A stretch of 64,000 bases of DNA from Oasisia sp. SBJ-2009 (lineage: Eukaryota; Annelida; Polychaeta; Sabellida; Siboglinidae). The position numbers were made by a program, and so were the translations under genes. This document shows, one piece after another, positions 1 through 12,000 of this stretch; position 1 is the first letter of the stretch, and every line of letters begins with the position of its first letter. The notes below the pieces were generated by a model that was given only the letters and a program-made list of their open reading frames with translations, ran no database searches and was not told the origin of the DNA. The stretch is from contig OZ024855.1 of the NCBI GenBank assembly GCA_964017155.1, positions 4,732,690-4,796,689 of the forward strand, read 5' to 3'.

Positions 1-38
1 GACGAGTACAGTCGAATTAGAAAGTTCGACATCTACAA
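1..38 (+). CDS. e5 of the preceding unit, 3' part only
   Basis: The window opens inside an e5 exon, at the last base of its ATG (Met) codon. The rest reads TSTVELESSTST and stops at ACA A followed by the donor GTAAGATC, as in every later e5. Intron I5 (39-311) follows and leads to e1 of unit 1. Confidence 0.8.
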
Positions 39-3000
39 GTAAGATCAATCTACTCACCTACATATCGCACGTTATGTATGTTGATCAGAGTTGTCCACAC
101 AATTATTTACAATTATCTAAAAAACGCGTTTCCATGAACATTAGAAAAGCGATATCTCCACAATCTTACCGCAGCATACTCAATTTGATATAAAACGAAA
201 AAAGAACGAGGCATAGCTTGACCAAACTTGTGTTTTGAAAACGTGAAATTCAATGTAACAGTCACAAGGTGTTTGAGTTTGGTAACTATCAATAAATTAA
301 TAAATCGACAGTGACTTCGACTCAATCGACAGTGGAGTCTACGGAAACCACGGGTCGAATGACGTCAACAGAAACAATCGCCTCAACTGTTGGCGAAACA
401 ACGGCGAGTCCGTCAGAGACTACTAGTGAAGGTAAGGAAGCATATATGAAAACAATATATTTTCACATTTCAGTAATATTGTAGATTGGCTAATAATTTA
501 TGTCGGTCACCTCGAATTTTTTTATTTAGGCTAAATATTATAAAACATTTTTCCAGCACAAAATTACTCATTTGGAAAGAATGGAATGAAAAATTACATT
601 ACATCACCAGTGGAAAACATATGTATGTACATGTTTTGATAAAGAACTACGGACAGCAACAATATTGTATGCCAACAAAATTAGCGAAACGAAATATCGC
701 TGTAAAAACGAAAGAGCTATTGTCTCGAGAGGTGATTGATTGTACAACTATGTGTATAAACACTTACTTCTTCAAATATTCAAAGCGGCTTTTAATCTGA
801 TGTTTCTGTATACAGCTTCGACCACTGCCACTGGAACGACTGAAAGCGTTTCCTCGGCAGCGACCACAGAAACAGTCGCATCAAGTACGGTCGGAGAAAC
901 AACGCAGACTGCTGAAACAACGAGCGAAGGTAAGTGACTTCCATTTCCACCTGATAGAGATAATGCACCTCAGTATAATTGGGTCAATATTTACTGTCGG
1001 TAGATGAACAATTCTGTGCATCAACACTTACTTCTTCACATATGCAAAGCGGCTTTTAATGTGATGTTTCTGTTGCAGCTTCGATCACTGCCTCGACGGA
1101 AACCACTGGAACGACTGAAAGCGTTTCCTCGGCAGCGACCACAGAAACTGTCGCATCAAGTACGGTCGGAGAAACAACGCAGACTGCTGAAACAACGAGC
1201 GAAGGTAAGTGACTTCCATTTCCAACTGATAGATAGAACGCACCTCACTATAATTGGGTCAACAATTAATGTCGGTAGATGAACTAGCGGCTACACGATA
1301 CATGACATGTGCGTATCGAAATATGAAAAAGTAAAACGAAAGAATGACTTGCAATACGGTATGGATATGTATTCAAAGTGTTATTAGGTGTGTAAAGTGT
1401 TAAGTGTACGAAAATTTACTTGCGGCCAAAGGACGATATTAAAATCATAATAGAAATGTTAGTACACATATTTCATCATTTCGTTTTTCTCAGATATGAT
1501 TGAGAAGATTTTACTTGATAAACAAATATTTTCTAGCAACCACTATATCCGCGGAGAAAACAACTGGGCCAATCGAAACCTCGACGTCAACGGCGGCCAC
1601 CGAAAGCACCGCACCAAGCACAAGCGAAGAACCGACGACATCCGTCGAATCAACGAGCGAAGGTAACATTTCTTTTTAATCGGGCTAATCAAATAATTTT
1701 TATATTTCCACGATCAACTTTAAAAAGAATTTTTCTTTTACGACCCAAAAATGACTGAAAATTATTAATATAAATGAAACATTAATCATAAGATTATAGC
1801 TGTTTTCTAGTCGAATATCCTTGTTAAACAGCGACTGTAGCAAGTACAACAACCGAAAACAGCACTATTTCTGAAGAAACATCTACTCCTACGCCACCTT
1901 CGACTGAATCGGTGATGACGAGTACAGTCGAATTAGAAAGTTCGACATCTACAAGTAAGATCAATCTACTCACCTACATATCACACGTTATGTATGTTGA
2001 TCAGAGTTGTCCACACAATTATTTACAATTATCTAAAAAACGCGTTTCCATGAACATTAGAAAAGCGATATCTCCACAATCTTACCGCAGCATACTCAAT
2101 TTGATATAAAACGAAAAAAGAACGAGGCATAGCTTGACAAAACTTGTGTTTTGAAAACGTGAAATTCAATGTAACAGTCACAAGGTGTTTGAGTTTGGTA
2201 ACTATCAATAAATTAATAAATCGACAGTGACTTCGACTCAATCGACAGTGGAGTCTACGGAAACCACGGGTCGAGTGACGTCAACAGAAACAATCGCCTC
2301 AACTGTTGGCGAAACAACGGCGAGTCCGTCAGAGACAACTAGTGAAGGTAAAGAAGCATATATGAAAACAGTATATTTTCACAATTCAGTAATATTGTAG
2401 ATTGGCTAATAATTTATGTCGGTCACCTCGAATTTTTTTATTTAGGCTAAATATTATAAAACATTTTTCCAGCACAAAATTACTCATTTGGAAAGAATGG
2501 AATGAAAAATTACATTACATCACCATTGGAAAACATATGTATGTACATGTTTTGATAAAGAACTACGGACAGCAACAATATTGTATGCCAACAAAATTAG
2601 CGAAACGAAATATCGCTGTAAAAACGAAAGAGCTATAGTCTCGAGAGGTGATTGATTGTACAACTATGTGTATAAACACTTACTTCTTCAAATATTCAAA
2701 GCGGCTTTTAATCTGATGTTTCTGTATACAGCTTCGACCTCTGCCTCGGCGGAAACCACTGGAACGACTGAAAGCGTTTCCTCGGCAGCGACCACAGAAA
2801 CAGTCGCATCAAGTACGGTCGGAGAAACAACGCAGACTGCTGAAACAACGAGCGAAGGTAAGTGACTTCCATTTCCACCTGATAGAGATAATGCACCTCA
2901 CTATAATTGGGTCAATATTTACTGTCGGTAGATGAACAATTCTGTGCATAAACACTTACTTCTTCACATATGCAAAGCGGCTTTTAATGTGATGTTTCTG

Positions 3001-6000
3001 TTGCAGCTTCGACCACTGCCTCGGCGGAAACCCCTGGAACGACTGAAAGCGTTTCCTCGGCAGCGACCACAGAAACAGTCGCATCAAGTACGGTTGGAGA
3101 AACAACGCAGACTGCTGAAACAACGAGCGAAGGTAAGTGACTTCCATTTCCAACTGATAGATAGAACGCACCTCACTATAATTGGGTCAACAATTAATGT
3201 CGGTAGATGAACTAGCGGCTACACGATACATGGCATGTGCGTATCAAAATATGAAAAAGTAACACGAAAGAATGACTTGCTATACGGTATGGATATGTAT
3301 TCAAAGTGTTATTAGGTGTGTAAAGTGTTAAGTGTACGAAAATTTGCTTGCGGCCAAAGGACGATATTAAAATCATAATAGAAATGTTAGTACACATAGT
3401 TCATCATTTCGTTTTTCTCAGATAAGATTGAGAAGATTTTACTTGATAAACAAATATTTTCTAGCAACCACTATATCCGCGGAGAAAACAACTGGGCCAA
3501 TCGAAACCTCGACGTCAACGGCGGCCACCGAAAGCACCGCACCAAGCACAAGCGAAGAACCGACGACATCCGTCGAATCAACGAGCGAAGGTAACATTTC
3601 TTTTTAATCGGGCTAATCAAATAATTTTTATATTTCCACGATCAACTTTAAAAAGAATTTTTCTTTTACGACCCAAAAATGATTGAAAATTATTAATATA
3701 AATGAAACATTAATCATAAGATTATAGCTGTTTTCTAGTCGAATATCCTTGTTAAACAGCGACTGTAGCAAGTACAACAACCGAAAACAGCACTATTTCT
3801 GAAGAAACATCTACTCCTACGCCACCTTCGACTGAATCGGTGATGACGAGTACAGTCGAATTAGAAAGTTCGACATCTACAAGTAAGATCAATCTACTCA
3901 CCTACATATCACACGTTATGTATGTTGATCAGAGTTGTCCACACAATTATTTACAATTATCTAAAAAACGCGTTTCCATGAACATTAGAAAAGCGATATC
4001 TCCACAATCTTACCGCAGCATACTCAATTTGATATAAAACGAAAAAAGAACGAGACATAGCTTGACAAAACTTGTGTTTTGAAACCGTGAAATTCAATGT
4101 AACAGTCACAAGGTGTTTGAGTTTGGTAACTATCAATAAATTAATAAATCGACAGTGACTTCGACTCAATCGACAGTGGAGTCTACGGAAACCACGGGTC
4201 GAGTGACGTCAACAGAAACAATCGCCTCAACTGTTGGCGAAACAACGGCGAGTCCGTCAGAGACTACTAGTGAAGGTAAAGAAGCATATATGAAAACAGT
4301 ATATTTTCACAATTCAGTAATATTGTAGATTGGCTAATAATTTATGTCGGTCACCTCGAATTTTGTTATTTAGGCTAAATATTATAAAACATTTTTCCAG
4401 CACAAAATTACTCATTTGGAAAGAATGGAATGAAAAATTACATTACATCACCATTGGAAAACATATGTATGTACATGTTTTGATAAAGAACTACGGACAG
4501 CAACAATATTGTATGCCAACAAAATTAGCGAAACGAAATATCGCTGTAAAAACGAAAGAGCTATAGTCTCGAGAGGTGATTGATTGTACAACTATGTGTA
4601 TAAATACTTACTTCTTCAAATATTCAAAGCGGCTTTTAATCTGATGTTTCTGTATACAGCTTCGACCTCTGCCTCGGCGGAAACCACTGGAACGACTGAA
4701 AGCGTTTCCTCGGCAGCGACCACAGAAACAGTCGCATCAAGTACGGTCGGAGAAACAACGCAGACTGCTGAAACAACGACCGAAGGTAAGTGACTTCCAT
4801 TTCCACCTGATAGAGATAATGCACCTCTCTATAATTGGGTCAATGTTTACTGTCGGTAGATGAACAATTCTGTGCATCAACACTTACTTCTTCACATATG
4901 CAAAGCGGCTTTTAATGTGATGTTTCTGTTGCAGCTTCGACCACTGCCTCGACGGAAACCACTGGAACGATTGAAAGCGTTTCCTCGGCAGCGACCACAG
5001 AAACAGTCGCTTCAAGTACGGTCGGAGAAACAACGCAGACTGCTGAAACAACGAGCGAAGGTAAGTGACTTCCATTTCCAACTGATAGATAGAACGCACC
5101 TCACTATAATTGGGTCAACAATTAATGTCGGTAGATGAACTAGCGGCTACACGATACATGGCATGTGCGTATCGAAATATGAAAAAGTAACACGAAAGAA
5201 TGACTTGCTATACGGTATGGATATGTATTCAAAGTGTTATTAGGTGTGTAAAGTGTTAAGTGTACGAAAATTTACTTGCGGCCAAAGGACGATATTAAAA
5301 TCATAATAGAAATGTTAGTACACATATTTCATCATTTCGTTTTTCTCAGATATGATTGAGAAGATTTTACTTGATAAACAAATATTTTCTAGCAACCACT
5401 ACATCCGCGGAGAAAACAACTGGGCCAATCGAAACCTCGACGTCAACGGCGGCCACCGAAAGCACCGCACCAAGCACAAGCGAAGAACCGACGACATCCG
5501 TCGAATCAACGAGCGAAGGTAACATTTCTTTTTAATCGGGCTAATCAAATAATTTTTATATTTCCACGATCAACTTTAAAAAGAATTTTTCTTTTACGAC
5601 CCAAAAATGATTGAAAATTATTAATATAAATGAAACATTAATCATAAGATTATAGCTGTTTTCTAGTCGAATATCCTTGTTAAACAGCGACTGTAGCAAC
5701 TACAACAACCGAAAACAGCACTATTTCTGAAGAAACATCTACTCCTACGCCACCTTCGACTGAATCGGTGATGACGAGTACAGTCGAATTAGAAAGTTCG
5801 ACATCTACAAGTAAGTTCAATCTACTCACCTACATATCACACGTTATGTATGTTGATCAGAGTTGTCCACACAATTATTTACAATTATCTAAAAAACGCG
5901 TTTCCATGAACATTAGAAAAGCGATATCTCCACAATCTTACCGCAGCATACTCAATTTGATATAAAACGAAAAAAGAACGAGGCATAGCTTGACCAAACT

Positions 6001-9000
6001 TGTGTTTTGAAAACGTGAAATTCAATGTAACAGTCACAAGGTGTTTGAGTTTGGTAACTATCAATAAATTAATAAATCGACAGTGATTTCGACTCAATCG
6101 ACAGTGGAGTCTACGGAAACCACGGGTCGAATGACGTCAACAGAAACAATCGCCTCAACTGTTGGCGAAACAACGGCGAGTCCGTCAGAGACTACTAGTG
6201 AAGGTAAGGAAGCATATATGAAAACAGTATATTTTCACATTTCAGTAATATTGTAGATTGGCTAATAATTTATGTCGGTCACCTCGAATTTTTTTATTTA
6301 GGCTAAATATTATAAAACATTTTTCCAGCACAAAATTACTCATTTGGAAAGAATGGAATGAAAAATTACATTACATCACCAGTGGAAAACATATGTATGT
6401 ACATGTTTTGATAAAGAACTACGGACAGCAACAATATTGTATGCCAACAAAATTAGCGAAACGAAATATCGCTGTAAAAACGAAAGAGCTATTGTCTCGA
6501 GAGGTGATTGATTGTACAACTATGTGTATAAACACTTACTTCTTCAAATATTCAAAGCGGCTTTTAATCTGATGTTTCTGTATACAGCTTCGACCACTGC
6601 CTCGGCGGAAACCACTGGAACGACTGAAAGCGTTTCCTCGGCAGCGACCACAGAAACAGTCGCATCAAGTGCGGTCGGAGAAACAACGCAGACTGCTGAA
6701 ACAACGAGCGAAGGTAAGTGACTTCCATTTCCACCTGATAGAGATAATGCACCTCAGTATAATTGGGTCAATATTTACTGTCGGTAGATGAACAATTCTG
6801 TGCATCAACACTTACTTCTTCACATATGCAAAGCGGCTTTTAATGTGATGTTTCTGTTGCAGCTTCGATCACTGCCTCGACGGAAACCACTGGAACGACT
6901 GAAAGCGTTTCCTCGGCAGCGACCACAGAAACTGTCGCATCAAGTACGGTCGGAGAAACAACGCAGACTGCTGAAACAACGAGCGAAGGTAAGTGACTTC
7001 CATTTCCAACTGATAGATAGAACGCACCTCACTAGAATTGGGTCAACAATTAATGTCGGTAGATGAACTAGCGGCTACACGATACATGACATATGCGTAT
7101 CGAAATATGAAAAAGTAAAACGAAAGAATGACTTGCAATACGGTATGGATATGTATTCAAAGTGTTATTAGGTGTGTAAAGTGTTAAGTGTACGAACATT
7201 TACTTGCGGCCAAAGGACGATATTAAAATCATAATAGAAATGTTAGTACACATATTTCATCATTTCGTTTTTCTCAGATATGATTGAGAAGATTTTACTT
7301 GATAAACAATTTTTTTCTAGCAACCACTATATCCGCGGAGAAAACAACTGGGCCAATCGAAACCTCGACGTCAACGGCGGCCACCGAAAGCACCGCACCA
7401 AGCACAAGCGAAGAACCGACGACATCCGTCGAATCAATGAGCGAAGGTAACATTTCTTTTTAATCGGGCTAATCAAATAATTTTTAAATTTCCACGATCA
7501 ACTTTAAAAAGAATTTTTCTTTTACGACCCAAAAATGATTGAAAATTATTAATATAAATGAAACATTAATCATAAGATTATAGCTGTTTTCTAGTCGAAT
7601 ATCCTTGTTAAACAGCGACTGTAGCAAGTACAACAACCGAAAACAGCACTATTTCTGAAGAAACATCTACTCCTACGCCACCTTCGACTGAATCGGTGAT
7701 GACGAGTACAGTCGAATTAGAAAGTTCGACATCTACAAGTAAGATCAATCTACTCACCTACATATCGCACGTTATGTATGTTGATCAGAGTTGTCCACAC
7801 AATTATTTACAATTATCTAAAAAACGCGTTTCCATGAACATTAGAAAAGCGATATCTCCACAATCTTACCGCAGCATACTCAATTTGATATAAAACGAAA
7901 AAAGAACGAGGCATAGCTTGACCAAACTTGTGTTTTGAAAACGTGAAATTCAATGTAACAGTCACAAGGTGTTTGAGTTTGGTAACTATCAATAAATTAA
8001 TAAATCGACAGTGACTTCGACTCAATCGACAGTGGAGTCTACGGAAACCACGGGTCGAATGACGTCAACAGAAACAATCGCCTCAACTGTTGGCGAAACA
8101 ACGGCGAGTCCGTCAGAGACTACTAGTGAAGGTAAGGAAGCATATATGAAAACAATATATTTTCACATTTCAGTAATATTGTAGATTGGCTAATAATTTA
8201 TGTCGGTCACCTCGAATTTTTTTATTTAGGCTAAATATTATAAAACATTTTTCCAGCACAAAATTACTCATTTGGAAAGAATGGAATGAAAAATTACATT
8301 ACATCACCAGTGGAAAACATATGTATGTACATGTTTTGATAAAGAACTACGGACAGCAACAATATTGTATGCCAACAAAATTAGCGAAACGAAATATCGC
8401 TGTAAAAACGAAAGAGCTATTGTCTCGAGAGGTGATTGATTGTACAACTATGTGTATAAACACTTACTTCTTCAAATATTCAAAGCGGCTTTTAATCTGA
8501 TGTTTCTGTATACAGCTTCGACCACTGCCACTGGAACGACTGAAAGCGTTTCCTCGGCAGCGACCACAGAAACAGTCGCATCAAGTACGGTCGGAGAAAC
8601 AACGCAGACTGCTGAAACAACGAGCGAAGGTAAGTGACTTCCATTTCCACCTGATAGAGATAATGCACCTCAGTATAATTGGGTCAATATTTACTGTCGG
8701 TAGATGAACAATTCTGTGCATCAACACTTACTTCTTCACATATGCAAAGCGGCTTTTAATGTGATGTTTCTGTTGCAGCTTCGATCACTGCCTCGACGGA
8801 AACCACTGGAACGACTGAAAGCGTTTCCTCGGCAGCGACCACAGAAACTGTCGCATCAAGTACGGTCGGAGAAACAACGCAGACTGCTGAAACAACGAGC
8901 GAAGGTAAGTGACTTCCATTTCCAACTGATAGATAGAACGCACCTCACTATAATTGGGTCAACAATTAATGTCGGTAGATGAACTAGCGGCTACACGATA

Positions 9001-12000
9001 CATGACATGTGCGTATCGAAATATGAAAAAGTAAAACGAAAGAATGACTTGCAATACGGTATGGATATGTATTCAAAGTGTTATTAGGTGTGTAAAGTGT
9101 TAAGTGTACGAAAATTTACTTGCGGCCAAAGGACGATATTAAAATCATAATAGAAATGTTAGTACACATATTTCATCATTTCGTTTTTCTCAGATATGAT
9201 TGAGAAGATTTTACTTGATAAACAAATATTTTCTAGCAACCACTATATCCGCGGAGAAAACAACTGGGCCAATCGAAACCTCGACGTCAACGGCGGCCAC
9301 CGAAAGCACCGCACCAAGCACAAGCGAAGAACCGACGACATCCGTCGAATCAACGAGCGAAGGTAACATTTCTTTTTAATCGGGCTAATCAAATAATTTT
9401 TATATTTCCACGATCAACTTTAAAAAGAATTTTTCTTTTACGACCCAAAAATGACTGAAAATTATTAATATAAATGAAACATTAATCATAAGATTATAGC
9501 TGTTTTCTAGTCGAATATCCTTGTTAAACAGCGACTGTAGCAAGTACAACAACCGAAAACAGCACTATTTCTGAAGAAACATCTACTCCTACGCCACCTT
9601 CGACTGAATCGGTGATGACGAGTACAGTCGAATTAGAAAGTTCGACATCTACAAGTAAGATCAATCTACTCACCTACATATCACACGTTATGTATGTTGA
9701 TCAGAGTTGTCCACACAATTATTTACAATTATCTAAAAAACGCGTTTCCATGAACATTAGAAAAGCGATATCTCCACAATCTTACCGCAGCATACTCAAT
9801 TTGATATAAAACGAAAAAAGAACGAGGCATAGCTTGACAAAACTTGTGTTTTGAAAACGTGAAATTCAATGTAACAGTCACAAGGTGTTTGAGTTTGGTA
9901 ACTATCAATAAATTAATAAATCGACAGTGACTTCGACTCAATCGACAGTGGAGTCTACGGAAACCACGGGTCGAGTGACGTCAACAGAAACAATCGCCTC
10001 AACTGTTGGCGAAACAACGGCGAGTCCGTCAGAGACAACTAGTGAAGGTAAAGAAGCATATATGAAAACAGTATATTTTCACAATTCAGTAATATTGTAG
10101 ATTGGCTAATAATTTATGTCGGTCACCTCGAATTTTTTTATTTAGGCTAAATATTATAAAACATTTTTCCAGCACAAAATTACTCATTTGGAAAGAATGG
10201 AATGAAAAATTACATTACATCACCATTGGAAAACATATGTATGTACATGTTTTGATAAAGAACTACGGACAGCAACAATATTGTATGCCAACAAAATTAG
10301 CGAAACGAAATATCGCTGTAAAAACGAAAGAGCTATAGTCTCGAGAGGTGATTGATTGTACAACTATGTGTATAAACACTTACTTCTTCAAATATTCAAA
10401 GCGGCTTTTAATCTGATGTTTCTGTATACAGCTTCGACCTCTGCCTCGGCGGAAACCACTGGAACGACTGAAAGCGTTTCCTCGGCAGCGACCACAGAAA
10501 CAGTCGCATCAAGTACGGTCGGAGAAACAACGCAGACTGCTGAAACAACGAGCGAAGGTAAGTGACTTCCATTTCCACCTGATAGAGATAATGCACCTCA
10601 CTATAATTGGGTCAATATTTACTGTCGGTAGATGAACAATTCTGTGCATAAACACTTACTTCTTCACATATGCAAAGCGGCTTTTAATGTGATGTTTCTG
10701 TTGCAGCTTCGACCACTGCCTCGGCGGAAACCCCTGGAACGACTGAAAGCGTTTCCTCGGCAGCGACCACAGAAACAGTCGCATCAAGTACGGTTGGAGA
10801 AACAACGCAGACTGCTGAAACAACGAGCGAAGGTAAGTGACTTCCATTTCCAACTGATAGATAGAACGCACCTCACTATAATTGGGTCAACAATTAATGT
10901 CGGTAGATGAACTAGCGGCTACACGATACATGGCATGTGCGTATCAAAATATGAAAAAGTAACACGAAAGAATGACTTGCTATACGGTATGGATATGTAT
11001 TCAAAGTGTTATTAGGTGTGTAAAGTGTTAAGTGTACGAAAATTTGCTTGCGGCCAAAGGACGATATTAAAATCATAATAGAAATGTTAGTACACATAGT
11101 TCATCATTTCGTTTTTCTCAGATAAGATTGAGAAGATTTTACTTGATAAACAAATATTTTCTAGCAACCACTATATCCGCGGAGAAAACAACTGGGCCAA
11201 TCGAAACCTCGACGTCAACGGCGGCCACCGAAAGCACCGCACCAAGCACAAGCGAAGAACCGACGACATCCGTCGAATCAACGAGCGAAGGTAACATTTC
11301 TTTTTAATCGGGCTAATCAAATAATTTTTATATTTCCACGATCAACTTTAAAAAGAATTTTTCTTTTACGACCCAAAAATGATTGAAAATTATTAATATA
11401 AATGAAACATTAATCATAAGATTATAGCTGTTTTCTAGTCGAATATCCTTGTTAAACAGCGACTGTAGCAAGTACAACAACCGAAAACAGCACTATTTCT
11501 GAAGAAACATCTACTCCTACGCCACCTTCGACTGAATCGGTGATGACGAGTACAGTCGAATTAGAAAGTTCGACATCTACAAGTAAGATCAATCTACTCA
11601 CCTACATATCACACGTTATGTATGTTGATCAGAGTTGTCCACACAATTATTTACAATTATCTAAAAAACGCGTTTCCATGAACATTAGAAAAGCGATATC
11701 TCCACAATCTTACCGCAGCATACTCAATTTGATATAAAACGAAAAAAGAACGAGACATAGCTTGACAAAACTTGTGTTTTGAAACCGTGAAATTCAATGT
11801 AACAGTCACAAGGTGTTTGAGTTTGGTAACTATCAATAAATTAATAAATCGACAGTGACTTCGACTCAATCGACAGTGGAGTCTACGGAAACCACGGGTC
11901 GAGTGACGTCAACAGAAACAATCGCCTCAACTGTTGGCGAAACAACGGCGAGTCCGTCAGAGACTACTAGTGAAGGTAAAGAAGCATATATGAAAACAGT

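Larger units (their letters stand above)
312..2227 (+). repeat. unit 1 (early type, 1916 bp)
   Basis: Exons: e1 312-431, e2 816-929, e3 1079-1204, e4 1537-1662, e5 1832-1954. Distinctive: e2 lacks four codons (Ser-Ala-Glu-Thr); e1 carries ATG after its Arg; e1 donor GTAAGG; e3 starts ASIT. Nearly identical to unit 5, 7,700 bp downstream. Confidence 0.85.

Noticed and set aside
283..304. AATAAA motifs before e1 as polyadenylation signals
   Set aside because: They occur in A+T-rich intron sequence, one of the two is lost in late units (AATACA), and no GT-rich downstream element is evident.
461..484. ACATTTCAG as acceptor of an additional exon in I1
   Set aside because: In phase 1 a TAG follows after three codons in the units I checked.
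486..800. Recurring 78-104-residue + strand open frame at the start of each e1-e2 intron
   Set aside because: It spans acceptor and donor signals, ends at different points in early and late units, has no plausible start context and lies between two clearly spliced mucin exons. I read it as intron.
1004..1282. Recurring 92-residue Arg/Gln-rich open frame over e3
   Set aside because: It is a second forward frame of the mucin exon and carries on through a GTAAGT donor. Sequences rich in Thr, Ser, Ala and Glu codons make few stops in other frames.
1801..1830. GTTTTCTAG as the real e5 acceptor
   Set aside because: In phase 1 it reaches TAA after four codons; the downstream TTAAACAG gives the open mucin frame. 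Unit 10 has lost this AG without other change.
2956..3171. Recurring 62-71-residue minus-strand open frame over e2 and e3
   Set aside because: Antisense shadow of the Ser/Thr exon; changes follow the + strand codons, and no splice or start signal supports it.
3212..3397. Recurring 61-69-residue minus-strand open frame in I3
   Set aside because: Its C-terminal end changes frame between early and late units through a one-base indel, which argues against coding.
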